In this document: one piece after another, positions 36,658 to 49,898 of the stretch | How the letters are laid out: each line of letters starts with the position of its first letter | Position numbering within the stretch: the first letter of the stretch is position 1 | From: Rhizobium sp. BT03 | GTDB taxonomy: Bacteria; Pseudomonadota; Alphaproteobacteria; Rhizobiales; Rhizobiaceae | NCBI RefSeq assembly: GCF_030053155.1 | Contig: NZ_CP125640.1 | Location: forward strand, 930,001-994,000 | Reading direction: 5' to 3' | DNA length: 64,000 nucleotides | Translations under genes and position numbers: made by a program | The notes under the pieces: model-generated | Told to the model about the DNA's origin: nothing | Seen by the model: only the letters and a program-made list of their open reading frames with translations | Databases searched by the model: none

Positions 36658-36933
36658 TTAGTAGAAGCTCGGCCCGAGTTGTGGAAGGGCATCGAAGCCC
36701 CAGCCGAAATAGGTGTCGCAGACATACCAGGTGCCATAGATCAGAGCCGAGATCAGCGTCGTCAGCGAAAAGGTGAAGACGGCGCGAAACCGGCTGGGCG
36801 CGCTCGGAACGGTGCCGAGCACGACGTCATTGTCCTCAGCCTGGGTGCGCAGACCAATCGGCAGGACAGCGAAAAGCGTCATCCACCAGATGATGAAGTA
36901 GACGGCAAATCCCTGAAGAAAAATCTGGAGCAT
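36658..36933 (-). CDS. DUF1467 family membrane protein
   Basis: A 91-residue membrane protein with two hydrophobic helices (about 5-27 and 55-78) joined by GLRTQAEDNDVVLGTVPSAP, the DUF1467 signature. It is last in the minus-strand block that begins at nuoA; the gap to mce is 143 bases. Function unknown. Confidence 0.88.
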   Translation of the reverse strand: MLQIFLQGFAVYFIIWWMTLFAVLPIGLRTQAEDNDVVLGTVPSAPSRFRAVFTFSLTTLISALIYGTWYVCDTYFGWGFDALPQLGPSFY

Positions 36934-37076
36934 TAGGGTTCCCGGTGGGGTCGCGCCGACAGAACGGGCGACAGACGTTCATTCACTTTGAGTTAGGCGC
37001 CCTTATACGGCGGAATGGCGATCAATTCAAAGCGGATGAAGCGCGTGGCCGCCTTGCGGGCATTCTGCCGCAGGCT

Positions 37077-37481
37077 TCACGCCTGTTCGATCTCGATCAG
37101 CGTGCCGAAGAAATCCTTGGGGTGCAGAAACAGCACCGGCTTGCCATGCGCGCCGGTTTTCGGCCGGCCGTCGCCGAGCACCCTCGCCCCGGCCGCGACC
37201 AGCCGGTCACGGGCGAGAACGATATCGTCCACCTCGTAGCAGATGTGATGCATGCCGCCGGACGGGTTCTTTTCGAGGAAGGCTGCGATCGGCGAGGCCT
37301 CGCCAAGCGGCTGCAGCAATTCGACCTTGGTGTTCGGCAATTCGACGAAGACGACGGTGACGCCGTGCTCCGGCAGAGCCTGCGGCTGCGATACGGCAGC
37401 ACCCAGCGTGTCGCGATAGGCAGCCGTCGCCGCTGCCAGATCGGGAACGGCGATGGCGATATGGTTTACTCGCCCAAGCAT
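37077..37481 (-). CDS. mce: Methylmalonyl-CoA epimerase
   Basis: Interconverts the (R) and (S) forms of methylmalonyl-CoA in propionate metabolism. The 134-residue protein is a vicinal-oxygen-chelate fold pair starting MLGRVNHIAIAVPDLAAAT. Metal ligands are His in NHIAIAV, HHICYEVDD, and Glu in GTLIEIEQ. It follows rnj by two bases, so it is co-transcribed with it. Confidence 0.93.
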   Translation of the reverse strand: MLGRVNHIAIAVPDLAAATAAYRDTLGAAVSQPQALPEHGVTVVFVELPNTKVELLQPLGEASPIAAFLEKNPSGGMHHICYEVDDIVLARDRLVAAGARVLGDGRPKTGAHGKPVLFLHPKDFFGTLIEIEQA

Positions 37482-37483
37482 GG

Positions 37484-39154
37484 TCAGACCTTGGTGACGA
37501 AGGCGGTGACGACCGGCTTCTTGCCCCAGGCATGGTTTGCGGCGGCGCGAATGGCGCGGCGCACCGCCTCCTGCACCATGTCGATATCCTTGCGGCGGGC
37601 GCGCGGAATGCTTTCGACTGCGCTGATCGCCGCTTCGAAGAGCGTATCTTCCATCTCCTCGCCCTCGTCGTCATAAACCGGCAGGCCGATCGACACGAGA
37701 TCGGGATCGCCGATGATGTCATAGCGGGCGTCGAGCACGATGCTGACCGCGACGTGACCGACATAGGAGAGCTTCTTGCGCTCGCCGATCCCCATCTCGT
37801 CGAAATCGCCGATCAGCGACCCGTCCTTGTAGATGCGGCCATGCGGCGCCTCGCCGATCACCTCGACGGGGCCTGGCGCCAGCCGCAGGATATCGCCGTT
37901 GCGCACGCGCGGCACGATCGCGATGCCGGATTGCTCGGCAAGTTCCTTATGCGCCGTCAGATGCGTCGCCTCGCCATGCACCGGCACGACGATCTTCGGC
38001 CGCGTCCACTCGTACATCCGCTGCAGCTCGTTGCGGCGGGGATGGCCGGAGACGTGAACCAGCGCCTCGGTATCGGTGATGATGTGCACGCCCTGCTCGA
38101 CGAGGCCGTTCTTGATGTCCTGGATCGCCTTCTCGTTGCCGGGAATAGCGCGGGAGGAAAACACGACGATATCGCCTGCCGCAAAGGCGACATTGCGCAT
38201 CTCGTCGCGGGAGAGCTTGGCAAGCGCTGCCCGCGCCTCGCCCTGGCTGCCGGTCAGGATGACGACGACCTTGTCACGCGGGATGTAACCGTATTCCTCC
38301 TCGGAGATGAAAGGTTTTACGCCCTCCATCAGACCGATATCCTGGGCGACGTCGACGACGCGCTTCAGCGAGCTGCCGAGCAGCAGCACTTCGCGGCCGG
38401 CCGCCTCGGCAGCTTCGGCAACGGTGCGGATGCGCCCGACATTCGACGAGAAGGTGGTGATCGCCACCCGGCCCTCGGCATCCTCGATGATCTTGCGCAA
38501 GCTTTCCGACACATCCTTCTCGGAGGGCGAAACACCGTCGCGCAGCGCATTGGTGGAATCGCACATCAGCGCCAGCACACCCTCGTCGCCGAGCTGGCGG
38601 AAGCGCGTCTCATCGGTCAGGGGGCCGAGCGAGGGCTCGTGGTCGATCTTCCAGTCGCCGGTGTGGATGACATTGCCGGACGGCGTGCGGATCATCAGCG
38701 ACATCGGCTCGGGGATCGAATGGTTGACGGCCACGCCTTCGATGCTGAAGGGGCCGACATTGATCGTGTCGCCTGCCTTGAACGGCGTCACCGGCACTTC
38801 GCCGATCCTCGCCTTCTCGAAATTGCGCTTGGCTTCGAGCAGGCCAGCGGTAAAGCCCGAGGCATAGACCGGCACGTTCAAGCCCGGCCAGAGATCGGCG
38901 AGCGCGCCATAATGATCTTCATGCGCATGGGTGATGATGATCGCTTTGAGATTCTTGCGCTCACTGGCGAGGAAGCGGATATCGGGCAGCACGAGGTCGA
39001 CGCCCGGCAGATCGGGCCCGGGAAAGGTGACGCCGCAATCGACCATGATCCATTGGCGATGCTCGGGCGGGCCGTAGCCGTAAAGAGCGAGATTCATGCC
39101 GATCTCGCCAACGCCGCCCAGAGGCAGGAATACCAACTCGTCCTGTTTCGCCAT
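37484..39154 (-). CDS. rnj: Ribonuclease J
   Basis: Metallo-beta-lactamase/beta-CASP ribonuclease with endo- and 5'-exonuclease activity, which in rhizobia matures rRNA. The 556-residue protein has the zinc motif HAHEDHYGAL (near residue 75), HTGDWKIDH, the beta-CASP region with SSRAIPGNE, VHVSGHPRRNEL and VPVHGEATHL. The genome therefore carries both RNase E (rne, 4.1 kb) and RNase J. Confidence 0.95.
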   Translation of the reverse strand: MAKQDELVFLPLGGVGEIGMNLALYGYGPPEHRQWIMVDCGVTFPGPDLPGVDLVLPDIRFLASERKNLKAIIITHAHEDHYGALADLWPGLNVPVYASGFTAGLLEAKRNFEKARIGEVPVTPFKAGDTINVGPFSIEGVAVNHSIPEPMSLMIRTPSGNVIHTGDWKIDHEPSLGPLTDETRFRQLGDEGVLALMCDSTNALRDGVSPSEKDVSESLRKIIEDAEGRVAITTFSSNVGRIRTVAEAAEAAGREVLLLGSSLKRVVDVAQDIGLMEGVKPFISEEEYGYIPRDKVVVILTGSQGEARAALAKLSRDEMRNVAFAAGDIVVFSSRAIPGNEKAIQDIKNGLVEQGVHIITDTEALVHVSGHPRRNELQRMYEWTRPKIVVPVHGEATHLTAHKELAEQSGIAIVPRVRNGDILRLAPGPVEVIGEAPHGRIYKDGSLIGDFDEMGIGERKKLSYVGHVAVSIVLDARYDIIGDPDLVSIGLPVYDDEGEEMEDTLFEAAISAVESIPRARRKDIDMVQEAVRRAIRAAANHAWGKKPVVTAFVTKV

Positions 39155-39171
39155 AATTTTCGTTTTTTCCG

Positions 39172-39936
39172 CTATCCAAAAAACACATCACCGGCAGCAA
39201 TGGGCATTATCCTGCCAGTGCCGGTATCGAGCATCAACAAGCCATTATCATCAATTCCGGCGAATTGTCCGGAAATCGAGCGGTCCGGCAAATTCACCGT
39301 GATCTTTTCGCCGATGCCGCAGGCGATCGCCCGCCAGCGGGCGGTGATTTCGGCGATGCCGCGGCCCTGGTCCCATTGATCAAGCACATCGGCCATCGAA
39401 GCGAAGAGATGCGCGAACAACTCTTCCGGCGAGGCCGCACTTGCGTGCTGACGCAGGCAGGTGACGGGGTAGAGGGGATTATCCGGCATCACCGAGACAT
39501 TGATGCCGATGCCGACGATCAGCGCGTAGCGGCCGTCGGGCAGCCCCTCGCCTTCGACGAGGATGCCGCAGGTCTTCTTGCGGCCGATGAGAATATCGTT
39601 CGGCCATTTGACCTCGAGCGGCTCGGCGCCCGGCGGCAGCACCTGGCGGATCGCCTGGTGCACCGCAACGGCGACGGCCAGCGGCAGGGAACTCAGGCGC
39701 TCCATCGGCGCCGGATCGATCAGCAGAAGAGAGGCGTAGAGATTGCCGCGTTCGGAAACCCAGAGCCGGCCGCGACGGCCGCGACCGCCCGTCTGCCGTT
39801 CGGCCGTCACCCAGAGATCGCCGCCGTCGCCCGCCCGAGCCCGGGCGAGGCATTCGCTGTTGGTGGACGATGTTTCCGACAGAGCCTCGTGCCTGAAATC
39901 GCCGAGCGATATCCGGCGCCGTCCGTCGGAAGCCAT
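39172..39936 (-). CDS. birA: Biotin--[acetyl-CoA-carboxylase] ligase
   Basis: Attaches biotin to carrier proteins. The 254-residue product is the short form without a DNA-binding domain. It has SETSSTNSECLARA, QTGGRGRRGRLWVSERGNL (ATP/biotin loop), KWPNDILIGRKKTCGILVEG and a C-terminal SH3-like part. The start ATG 39936 overlaps the nuoN stop (TGATG), so it is translated in the nuo operon. This position after nuoN is conserved in rhizobia. Confidence 0.93.
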   Translation of the reverse strand: MASDGRRRISLGDFRHEALSETSSTNSECLARARAGDGGDLWVTAERQTGGRGRRGRLWVSERGNLYASLLLIDPAPMERLSSLPLAVAVAVHQAIRQVLPPGAEPLEVKWPNDILIGRKKTCGILVEGEGLPDGRYALIVGIGINVSVMPDNPLYPVTCLRQHASAASPEELFAHLFASMADVLDQWDQGRGIAEITARWRAIACGIGEKITVNLPDRSISGQFAGIDDNGLLMLDTGTGRIMPIAAGDVFFG

Positions 39937-41381
39937 CAAAAGAGCGTCGCGGCGGCAAGCTCCGCCGCACCGCCGATCGGGCCGCCGATGAGGACATAGG
40001 CGGTGACGAAAAGACCGGAGAGACCGAAGACCAGACGCAACGAACCGGAGACACGGGCGAATTCGCCGGTCGCCTCATCGAACCACATCAGCTTGATGAC
40101 GCGCAGATAATAGTAGGCGCCGACAACCGAGGCGAGAACGCCGATGATGGCGAGCGCATAAAGCTTGGCTTCGATGGCGGCGACGAAGACGAAGTACTTG
40201 GCGAAGAAGCCGGCGAGCGGCGGAATGCCGGCAAGCGAGAACATCAGCGCCGTCAGCACCACGGCCATGAACGGGTTGGTGGTGGAAAGCCCGGCGAGAT
40301 CGTTGACCTCCTCGACGACGGTGCCGTCCTTGCGGCGCATCGACATGATGATCGCAAAGCTGCCGAGGGTCATGACCATATAGATGACCATGTAGAGCAT
40401 GACACCGGAAACACCGGTCTGATTGCCGGCGGCAAGGCCGACCAGCGCGTAGCCCATGTGGCCGATCGACGAATAGGCCATCAGCCGCTTGATGTTTTTC
40501 TGGCCGATCGCGGCAAAGGAGCCGAGCAGCATCGAGGCGATCGAGATGAAGACGACGACCTGCTGCCAGTCGGCCAGGACCGGCTGAAAGGCGGTGATGA
40601 CGATGCGGGTCATCATTGCCATGGCGGCAACCTTGGGGGCTGCGGCCAGGAAGGCGGTGACCGGCGTCGGCGCGCCTTCATAGACGTCAGGCGTCCACAT
40701 GTGGAAGGGAACGGCCGAGATCTTGAAAGCGATGCCGGCGAGGATGAAGACCAGACCGAAGATCAGGCCGAGCGACCGCGCACCCTCGACCGAAAGCGCC
40801 TGGGCGATCTCGGAGAAGTGGGTGTGGCCGGTGAAGCCATAGACCAGCGACATGCCGTAGAGCAGCATGCCCGAAGAAAGCGCGCCGAGAACGAAATATT
40901 TCAGGCCGGCTTCGGTCGACTTCAGGCTGTCGCGGTTGATCGCGGCGACGACATAAAGCGCCAGCGACTGCAGTTCCAGCGCCAGATAGAGCGAGATCAG
41001 GTCGTTGGCCGAGATCATCAGCAAGATGCCGAGGGTCGCAAGCACCAGCAGAACCGGGAACTCGAACTTGTCGAGCTGATTTTCGCGGGCGTGGCCGATC
41101 GTCATGAACAGGGCGACCAGCGAACCGATGAGCGCCACCAGCTTCATGAAGCGCGAGAAGCCGTCGGCCATGTAGACGCCGCCATAGGCAAGGCCTTCTG
41201 CCGGCACGAAGAGCAGCCACAGGCCTGCAGCCAGCAGCAGCACGATGGCGAGGCAGGTGACGACGAGGCCCGACCGCTCGCCCGAGAAGACGCCGACCAT
41301 CAACAGGACCAGGGCGCCGACCGCGAGGATCAGCTCCGGCGCGGAAAGATGCAGACTGAGGAGAATTGTTTCAGCGGTCAT
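39936..41381 (-). CDS. nuoN: NADH dehydrogenase I chain N
   Basis: Proton-pumping antiporter-like membrane subunit of complex I. The 481-residue protein has about 14 hydrophobic helices. Conserved spots include [16 protein letters not shown] (helix 5 Glu), [21 protein letters not shown] and [18 protein letters not shown]. It lies downstream of nuoM with an 18-base gap. Confidence 0.97.
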   Translation of the reverse strand: MTAETILLSLHLSAPELILAVGALVLLMVGVFSGERSGLVVTCLAIVLLLAAGLWLLFVPAEGLAYGGVYMADGFSRFMKLVALIGSLVALFMTIGHARENQLDKFEFPVLLVLATLGILLMISANDLISLYLALELQSLALYVVAAINRDSLKSTEAGLKYFVLGALSSGMLLYGMSLVYGFTGHTHFSEIAQALSVEGARSLGLIFGLVFILAGIAFKISAVPFHMWTPDVYEGAPTPVTAFLAAAPKVAAMAMMTRIVITAFQPVLADWQQVVVFISIASMLLGSFAAIGQKNIKRLMAYSSIGHMGYALVGLAAGNQTGVSGVMLYMVIYMVMTLGSFAIIMSMRRKDGTVVEEVNDLAGLSTTNPFMAVVLTALMFSLAGIPPLAGFFAKYFVFVAAIEAKLYALAIIGVLASVVGAYYYLRVIKLMWFDEATGEFARVSGSLRLVFGLSGLFVTAYVLIGGPIGGAAELAAATLF

Positions 41382-41399
41382 GTCCGATAAGTCCCGTCA

Positions 41400-42910
41400 T
41401 CAATTCATAGACAGCGCAACATTCTGCGCTGCGTGCACGGCGGCCGTGTAGTTGTTGACCAGCAGATCCACCGAGGCGGCCGTCGCATCGAAGACCGGAG
41501 CCGGGTAGACGCCGAAGAGGATGGTCAGCGCGACCAGCGGGTAGAGGATCAGCTGCTCGCGGGGCGAAAGATCGAGCAGCGCCTTCAGCTTTTCCTTCTC
41601 CAGCGCGCCGAAGATCACCCGGCGGTAAAGCCAGAGCGCATAGGCGGCCGAGAGGATGACGCCGGTGGCGGCAAAGAGCGCGACCCAGGTATTGACCCGG
41701 AAGACGCCCATCAGCGTCAGGAATTCGCCGATGAAACCGGAGGTGCCGGGAAGCCCGACATTGGCCATGGTGAAGACCATCATCGCCACCGCATATTTCG
41801 GCATGTTGTTGACGAGGCCGCCATAGGCATTGATCTCGCGGGTGTGGGTGCGGTCATAGACGACGCCGACGCAAAGGAAGAGCGCGCCGGAGACGATGCC
41901 GTGCGAGAGCATCTGGAAGATCGAGCCCTGGACACCCTGCATGTTGGCGGCAAAAATGCCCATGGTGACGTAGCCCATGTGCGCCACCGAGGAATAGGCG
42001 ATCAGCTTCTTGATGTCGTCCTGCATCATCGCCACCAGCGAGGTATAGATGATGGCGATGACCGACAGGGCGAAGACGAACGGCGCGAAATAATCGGACG
42101 CCACAGGGAACATGCCGAGCGAGAAGCGGATCAGACCGTAGCCGCCGAGCTTCAGGAGTACGCCGGCCAGGATCACCGAGCCTGCCGTCGGTGCCTGAAC
42201 GTGCGCATCCGGAAGCCAGGTATGGACCGGCCACATCGGCATCTTCACCGCAAAGGAGGCAAAGAAGGCTAGCCATAGCCAGGTCTGCAGCGCCGGCGGG
42301 AACTTGTAGGCGAGCAGCGCGGTAATGTCAGTCGTGCCGGCCTGCCAGTACATTGCCATGATGGCGAGCAGCATCAGCACCGAGCCGAGCAGCGTATAGA
42401 GGAAGAACTTGTAGCTCGCATAGACGCGGTCCTTGCCACCCCAGACGCCGATGATCAGGAACATCGGAATGAGGCCCGCCTCGAAGAAGACGTAGAAGAG
42501 CACGATATCGAGCGAAACGAAGACGCCGACCATCATCGTTTCCAGGATGAGGAAAGCGATCATATATTCCTTCAGGCGCTTCTCGATCGAGAGCCAGCTC
42601 GCCAGCACGCAGAAGGGCATGAGGAAGGTCGACAGAATGATGAACAGCATGGAGATGCCGTCAGTGCCGACATGATAGCCGATGCCGGTGCCGAGCCAGT
42701 CATGCTTCTCGACCATCTGGAAGCCCGGATTGGCATTGTCGAAGCCGATCCAGATGAAGAGCGAGACGATGAAGGTGAAGACGGTGGTGATCAGTGAGAT
42801 CCACAGCACGTTCTTCCGGCCGGTTTCGCTCTCGCCGTTCATCAGCAGCAGGAGCACCACGCCGACGAGCGGCAGGAAGGTGACCGTTGAAAGAATAGGC
42901 CAATCGGTCA

Positions 42911-42911
<1 letters not shown>
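41400..42911 (-). CDS. nuoM: NADH dehydrogenase I chain M
   Basis: Antiporter-like proton-pumping subunit of complex I, 503 residues and about 14 membrane helices. Motifs include [21 protein letters not shown] (conserved helix 5 Glu), [22 protein letters not shown] (helix 7 Lys region) and [18 protein letters not shown]. Its start overlaps the nuoL stop by one base (TGATG). Confidence 0.97.
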
Positions 42912-44911
<2,000 letters not shown>

Positions 44912-44918
44912 GAGCCAC

Positions 44919-45227
44919 TCAGCCCTTCATCATATTGACGTCTTCGACCGCGATCGAGCCGCGGTTGCGGTAGAAGACAACGAGAATTGCAAGACCGATC
45001 GCCGCTTCGGCAGCCGCGACCGTCAGGATGAACAGCGCGAAGACCTGGCCGACGATGTCGTTCAGGAAGGAGGAGAAGGCGACCATGTTGATGTTGACGG
45101 AAAGCAGGATCAGTTCGACCGACATCAGGATGACGATGACGTTCTTCCGGTTCAGGAAGATGCCGAAGACGCCGAGCGTGAAGAGGATGGCGCTGACCGT
45201 CAGGTAGTGGGAAAGTCCGATGACCAT
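44919..45227 (-). CDS. nuoK: NADH dehydrogenase I chain K
   Basis: Small membrane subunit of complex I with three helices and the conserved buried glutamates ([16 protein letters not shown] and [13 protein letters not shown]). ATG 45227 gives the family length of 102 residues; the frame stays open to 45311 but the extra part is not homologous. Confidence 0.97.
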   Translation of the reverse strand: MVIGLSHYLTVSAILFTLGVFGIFLNRKNVIVILMSVELILLSVNINMVAFSSFLNDIVGQVFALFILTVAAAEAAIGLAILVVFYRNRGSIAVEDVNMMKG

Positions 45228-45249
45228 GTTCTTTGTTCCTTGACCTGCC

Positions 45250-45864
45250 TTAGACGCCCTGCCCGGGCTTGACCGACACCACCTCGACGGCGGTGGCGGG
45301 CGTGCGGGCAACCTGCCTCGGGATATTCTGCCGCTTGATGTTGGTGCGGTGCCGGAGCGTCAGGACGATGGCGCCGATCATCGCGACCAGCAGCACCAGA
45401 CCGGCGATCTCGAAGAAATAGACGTAGTTGGTGTAGAGCACGTCGCCGAGAGCGGCGGTGTTGGTGCGCTCGCTGAGCGCCGGGATCGGCATGGCGACGG
45501 ATTTGGCGATCTCGGGCGAGATGACGCTGCCGCCGACGACGACGATCAGCTCGGCGGCGAGAATGATCCCGATCAGCCCGCCGATCGGCGCATATTCGAG
45601 AACCCCTGCCCTGAGCTCGGTGAAGTCGATATCGAGCATCATCACCACGAAGAGGAAGAGCACGGCGACGGCGCCGACATAGACGACGAGCAGGATCATC
45701 GCCAGGAATTCGGCACCGAGCAGCAGGAAGAGGCCGGCCGCGTTGAAGAACACCAGGATCAGGAACAGAACCGAGTGAACCGGGTTCTTCGCCCAGATGA
45801 CCATGAACGCCGACGCCACCGCGACAAAGGCGAAAAGATAGAAAAATAGAGCCTGCAGACCCAT
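45250..45864 (-). CDS. nuoJ: NADH dehydrogenase I chain J
   Basis: Membrane subunit of complex I, 204 residues with five helices. Recognisable parts are [29 protein letters not shown] and [20 protein letters not shown]. The gap to nuoI (141 bases) is the largest between core nuo genes apart from the nuoD-nuoC insertion and the nuoG leader; it holds no gene. Confidence 0.97.
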   Translation of the reverse strand: MGLQALFFYLFAFVAVASAFMVIWAKNPVHSVLFLILVFFNAAGLFLLLGAEFLAMILLVVYVGAVAVLFLFVVMMLDIDFTELRAGVLEYAPIGGLIGIILAAELIVVVGGSVISPEIAKSVAMPIPALSERTNTAALGDVLYTNYVYFFEIAGLVLLVAMIGAIVLTLRHRTNIKRQNIPRQVARTPATAVEVVSVKPGQGV

Positions 45865-46005
45865 GTTGGTGCCTTTTTCATCTTCCCCCGGGCAGCCGGG
45901 AGTTTATCTGCCCGATAGAGATTTGCGCGGCTGACCGGCAAAGCTCCTGTGCATATTGACCGCGACAGGAGCAGCAGAGCTCCATCGCGGCATTTCAAAA
46001 CCCAA

Positions 46006-46497
46006 TCAGCGGTACGGCGAATCGATCGCGATGTTGCGGGCGATTTCGCGCTCCCACCGGTCGCCGTTGTCGAGAAGGCGCGCCTTGTCGAAATAGAGCT
46101 CTTCGCGGGTTTCCGTCGCAAATTCGAAATTCGGGCCTTCGACGATCGCGTCGACCGGGCAGGCTTCCTGGCAGAAGCCGCAATAGATGCACTTCACCAT
46201 GTCGATGTCGTAGCGCACCGTGCGGCGCGTGCCGTCGTTGCGGCGCGGACCGGCCTCGATGGTGATGGCCTGGGCGGGACAGATCGCCTCGCAGAGTTTG
46301 CAGGCGATGCAGCGCTCCTCGCCGTTCGGATAACGGCGCAGCGCATGCTCACCGCGGAAACGCGGGGAAACCGGGCCCTTTTCGAAGGGGTAGTTGATCG
46401 TCGCCTTCTGGCGGAAGAAATAGCGCATCGACAGAAAGAACGCGCCGACGAATTCCTTGAGAAACAGCGAGCTGATGGAGCCGGACAAGCTTGCCAT
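46006..46497 (-). CDS. nuoI: NADH dehydrogenase I chain I
   Basis: Peripheral-arm subunit carrying two [4Fe-4S] clusters (N6a, N6b). The ligands are in [16 protein letters not shown] and [22 protein letters not shown] 46497 is used because GGAGG lies upstream; it gives 163 residues. Confidence 0.97.
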   Translation of the reverse strand: MASLSGSISSLFLKEFVGAFFLSMRYFFRQKATINYPFEKGPVSPRFRGEHALRRYPNGEERCIACKLCEAICPAQAITIEAGPRRNDGTRRTVRYDIDMVKCIYCGFCQEACPVDAIVEGPNFEFATETREELYFDKARLLDNGDRWEREIARNIAIDSPYR

Positions 46498-46537
46498 CTT
46501 CAACCTCCAATTTTGCCGGAAACGAGAGAGGGCGTCA

Positions 46538-47581
46538 TCAAGCCCATCCCATCAGCTTCAGCACGAATGCAACGATGATGACCATGGCGAGCGACAGCGG
46601 CAGGAAGACCTTCCAGCCGAGGCGCATGAGCTGGTCGTAGCGGTAGCGCGGGACGAAAGCCTTGACCATCGCGAACATGAAGAACACGAAGCAGGCCTTC
46701 AGCATGAACCAGATGATGCCCGGGACCCAGTTGAGGATCCAGATGTCGACCGGAGGCAGCCAGCCGCCCAAGAACAGGATCGTCGTCAGCGAGCACATCA
46801 GGCAGACGGCCGCATATTCGCCGAGCATGAACATCATGTATGGCGAAGAGCCGTATTCGACCATGAAGCCGGCAACCAGTTCCGATTCGGCTTCCGGAAG
46901 GTCGAAGGGCGGGCGGTTCGTTTCGGCCAGCGCCGAAATGAAGAAGATGATGAACATCGGGAAGAGCGACAGCCAGTGCCAGTCGAGGAACGACGCCGGC
47001 AGGCCGAGCATGGTGCCGAGGCCGGTATGCTGCGCATTGACGATATCGGTCAGGTTCAGCGAGCCGACGCAGAGAAGCACGGTGACGATGACGAAGCCGA
47101 TCGAGACTTCATAGGACACCATCTGCGCGGCCGAGCGTAGCGCGCCGAGGAACGGATACTTCGAATTCGAAGCCCAGCCGCCCATGATGATGCCGTAAAC
47201 TTCGAGCGAGGAGATCGCGAAGATGTAGAGGATGCCGACATTGATGTTGGCAATCACCCATCCATCGGCGAGCGGCACGACCGCCCAGGTGGACAGTGCC
47301 AGCAGCACCGTTACCAGCGGGGCCAGCAGGAACACCGCCTTGTTGGCGCCGGCCGGAATGATCGGCTCCTTGAAGACGAACTTCAAAAGGTCGGCGAAGG
47401 ACTGGAACAGGCCGAAGGGGCCGACGACGTTGGGGCCGCGGCGCAGCTGCACGGCCGCCCAGATCTTGCGGTCGGCGAGCAGTACATAGGCAATGAAGAC
47501 GAGCAGGCAAACCAGCAGCAGCAGCGACTGACCGATCATGATGATCGCCGGCAAGACATAGGTCGAAAAGAAAGAATCCAT
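46538..47581 (-). CDS. nuoH: NADH dehydrogenase I chain H
   Basis: Membrane subunit at the quinone-binding junction of complex I, 347 residues and about eight helices. Motifs include [40 protein letters not shown] and [20 protein letters not shown]. nuoG stops 12 bases upstream. Confidence 0.97.
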   Translation of the reverse strand: MDSFFSTYVLPAIIMIGQSLLLLVCLLVFIAYVLLADRKIWAAVQLRRGPNVVGPFGLFQSFADLLKFVFKEPIIPAGANKAVFLLAPLVTVLLALSTWAVVPLADGWVIANINVGILYIFAISSLEVYGIIMGGWASNSKYPFLGALRSAAQMVSYEVSIGFVIVTVLLCVGSLNLTDIVNAQHTGLGTMLGLPASFLDWHWLSLFPMFIIFFISALAETNRPPFDLPEAESELVAGFMVEYGSSPYMMFMLGEYAAVCLMCSLTTILFLGGWLPPVDIWILNWVPGIIWFMLKACFVFFMFAMVKAFVPRYRYDQLMRLGWKVFLPLSLAMVIIVAFVLKLMGWA

Positions 47582-47593
47582 AGTCCCCTGCCC

Positions 47594-49675
47594 TTACTCT
47601 GCCGCGACTTTGAAGTTGTTGCGGGCCAATGCCGAGCACTCCGCCATCACTGCCGAGGCACGCGCTATCGGGTTCGTCAAATAGAAGTCTTTCACCGGCG
47701 ACGCAAACCCTGACTTGTTCATCTTGCCGGCTTTTTTCGCAACTGCGGCAATTTGGGCGCTATCGGTTTCGGCGATCTCGTCGATGGCGGCGAAATGCGG
47801 GAAAGCGGCATAGAGCTGCACGCGCAACTGGCTGAGCGAATCGAAGGGAAGCTTCTTGCCGAGCACGTCGGAAAGGGCGCGGATGATCGCCCAGTCCTCG
47901 CGGGCGTCACCCGGCGCAAAGCCTGCGCGGTTGCCCATCTGGACGCGGCCTTCGGTGTTGACCCAGGTGCCGGACTTTTCGGTATAGGCTGCGGCCGGCA
48001 GGATGACGTCGGCATGATGGGCGCCGTTATCGCCGTGCGAGCCGATATAGACGGTGAGCTTGGCCTTCTTGGCGGTGAAGTCGAGTTCGTCGGCGCCGAG
48101 CAGGAACAGCACGTCCATCGCCGTCAGCATTTCGGCGGCGTTGACGCCCTTGGCGCCCGGCACGAAGCCGAGGTCGAGGCCGCCGACGCGCGAGGCGGCG
48201 GTATGCAGGACGGCAAAGCCGTTCCAGCCTTCGACGACCGCGCCGACCGAACCGGCAAGCTTGGCGGCACTGGCGAGAACGCCGGCGCCGTCGGTGCGCG
48301 ACAGCGCGCCCTGGCCGATGATGATCATCGGCTTGGCGGCGTTCTTCAGCACGTCGGCGAAGGCGTGGGTGCCATCGACCAAATCCTTCAGCGTGTCGGG
48401 ACCGCCGCCGAGATAGTCATAGCTGTAGCGCAGTTCGCCCGGCTCGCCGATCACGCCGACCGGGAACTTGCCGCGGCGCCAGCGCTTGCGGATGCGGGCA
48501 TTGAGAATGGCCGCCTCGAAGCGCGGATTGGCGCCGATGATCAGCAGCGCATCGGCCTGGTCGATGCCCGAGATGGTCGGGTTGAAGAGGTAGCTTGCGC
48601 GGCCGAGCGACGGATCGAGTGCCGCCCCATCCTGGCGACAGTCGAGATTCGTGGACCCCAGCGACTTCACCAGTTCGGAGAGCGCATACATTTCCTCGAC
48701 GGAGGCAAGATCGCCTGCGATCGCGCCGATCTTGTCGCCCGAGGTGGCGCCGACGGCGGCCTTGATGGCGCCGAAAGCTTCGGCCCAGGTGGCCGGCTGC
48801 AGGCGGCCGTCGCGGCGGACGTAAGGCCGGTCGAGGCGCTGGGTCTTCAAGCCGTCCCAGATGAAGCGGCTCTTGTCGGAGATCCACTCCTCGTTGATCG
48901 CCTCGTTGACGCGCGGCAGGATGCGCATGACTTCACGGCCGCGGGTATCGACACGGATCGCCGAACCGACGGCGTCCATGACGTCGATCGATTCGGTCTT
49001 GTTCAATTCCCATGGGCGCGCGGTAAAGGCGAAGGGCTTGGAGGTGAGCGCACCGACCGGGCAGAGATCGACGACGTTGCCCTGCAGCTCGGAGGTCATT
49101 GCCTGCTCGAGATAGGTGGTGATCTCGGCATCCTCGCCGCGGCCGATCAGGCCGAGTTCGGAAATGCCGGCGACCTCGGTGGTGAAGCGGACGCAGCGCG
49201 TGCAGTGGATGCAGCGGTTCATCACCGTCTTGACCAGCGGGCCGATATACTTGTCCTCGACGGCGCGCTTGTCTTCCTGGTAGCGCGAGGTGTCGATACC
49301 GAAGGCCATCGCCTGGTCCTGCAGGTCGCATTCGCCGCCCTGGTCGCAGATCGGGCAATCGAGCGGATGGTTGATCAGCAGGAATTCCATCACACCTTCG
49401 CGGGCCTTCTTGACCATCGGGGTGTTGGTGAAGACTTCGGGCAGTTCGCCGTTCGGGCCGCCGCGGATGTCGCGCACGCTCATGGCGCAGGAAGCCTGCG
49501 GCTTCGGCGGGCCGCCCTTCACCTCGACAAGGCACATGCGGCAATTGCCGGCAACCGACAGGCGCTCATGGAAGCAGAAGCGCGGAACCTCGGCACCGGC
49601 ATCCTCGCACGCCTGCAACAGCGTGAAATGATCCGGAACTTCGATCTCGTTGCCGTCAATCTTCAGTTTTGCCAT
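47594..49675 (-). CDS. nuoG: NADH dehydrogenase I chain G
   Basis: Largest peripheral subunit of complex I, 693 residues. The N-terminal ferredoxin domain (CRMCLVEV, ASCAMSV) is followed by a His-coordinated cluster region (CPICDQGGECDLQDQAM), then CIHCTRCVRF and the molybdopterin-oxidoreductase-like domain that has lost its cofactor. The 223-base gap before it (49676-49898) holds two hairpins but no gene. Confidence 0.97.
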   Translation of the reverse strand: MAKLKIDGNEIEVPDHFTLLQACEDAGAEVPRFCFHERLSVAGNCRMCLVEVKGGPPKPQASCAMSVRDIRGGPNGELPEVFTNTPMVKKAREGVMEFLLINHPLDCPICDQGGECDLQDQAMAFGIDTSRYQEDKRAVEDKYIGPLVKTVMNRCIHCTRCVRFTTEVAGISELGLIGRGEDAEITTYLEQAMTSELQGNVVDLCPVGALTSKPFAFTARPWELNKTESIDVMDAVGSAIRVDTRGREVMRILPRVNEAINEEWISDKSRFIWDGLKTQRLDRPYVRRDGRLQPATWAEAFGAIKAAVGATSGDKIGAIAGDLASVEEMYALSELVKSLGSTNLDCRQDGAALDPSLGRASYLFNPTISGIDQADALLIIGANPRFEAAILNARIRKRWRRGKFPVGVIGEPGELRYSYDYLGGGPDTLKDLVDGTHAFADVLKNAAKPMIIIGQGALSRTDGAGVLASAAKLAGSVGAVVEGWNGFAVLHTAASRVGGLDLGFVPGAKGVNAAEMLTAMDVLFLLGADELDFTAKKAKLTVYIGSHGDNGAHHADVILPAAAYTEKSGTWVNTEGRVQMGNRAGFAPGDAREDWAIIRALSDVLGKKLPFDSLSQLRVQLYAAFPHFAAIDEIAETDSAQIAAVAKKAGKMNKSGFASPVKDFYLTNPIARASAVMAECSALARNNFKVAAE

Positions 49676-49898
49676 CGTCGCTCAGTCCTGTTTCCCGTTT
49701 GCCTGATGACGGCAAACAAACCTATTTTTGCAACAGTCTCATTGCCAAGCCGGATCTTTCGTCCTGCCGACATCTGATGCCGCCCAAATTCTCTATCGCG
49801 TGTTCCAGGTCCGGAACCCGCACCGGCTTCTGCAGCGTGAGGCCCCCGCCCGTCCGCCGATCCGCCCATCTTTCCGGCCGATTGCACGGCCGGACAGT
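49676..49898 (-). promoter_or_regulatory. Gap with two hairpins between the HHH-like gene and nuoG
   Basis: Hairpin 1 is TCCGGCCG (49873-49880), 6 bases, CGGCCGGA (49887-49894), placed right after the upstream gene's stop. Hairpin 2 is GTTTGCC (49697-49703), 7 bases, GGCAAAC (49711-49717), just ahead of nuoG. Neither has a U-tract. They may set the relative mRNA levels inside the operon. Confidence 0.4.

Noticed and set aside
37532..39379. 615-residue frame on plus opposite rnj
   Set aside because: Shadow of RNase J, which carries the HxHxDH zinc motif on minus.
47753..49777. 674-residue frame on plus opposite nuoG
   Set aside because: Shadow; nuoG has cluster ligands and operon context.
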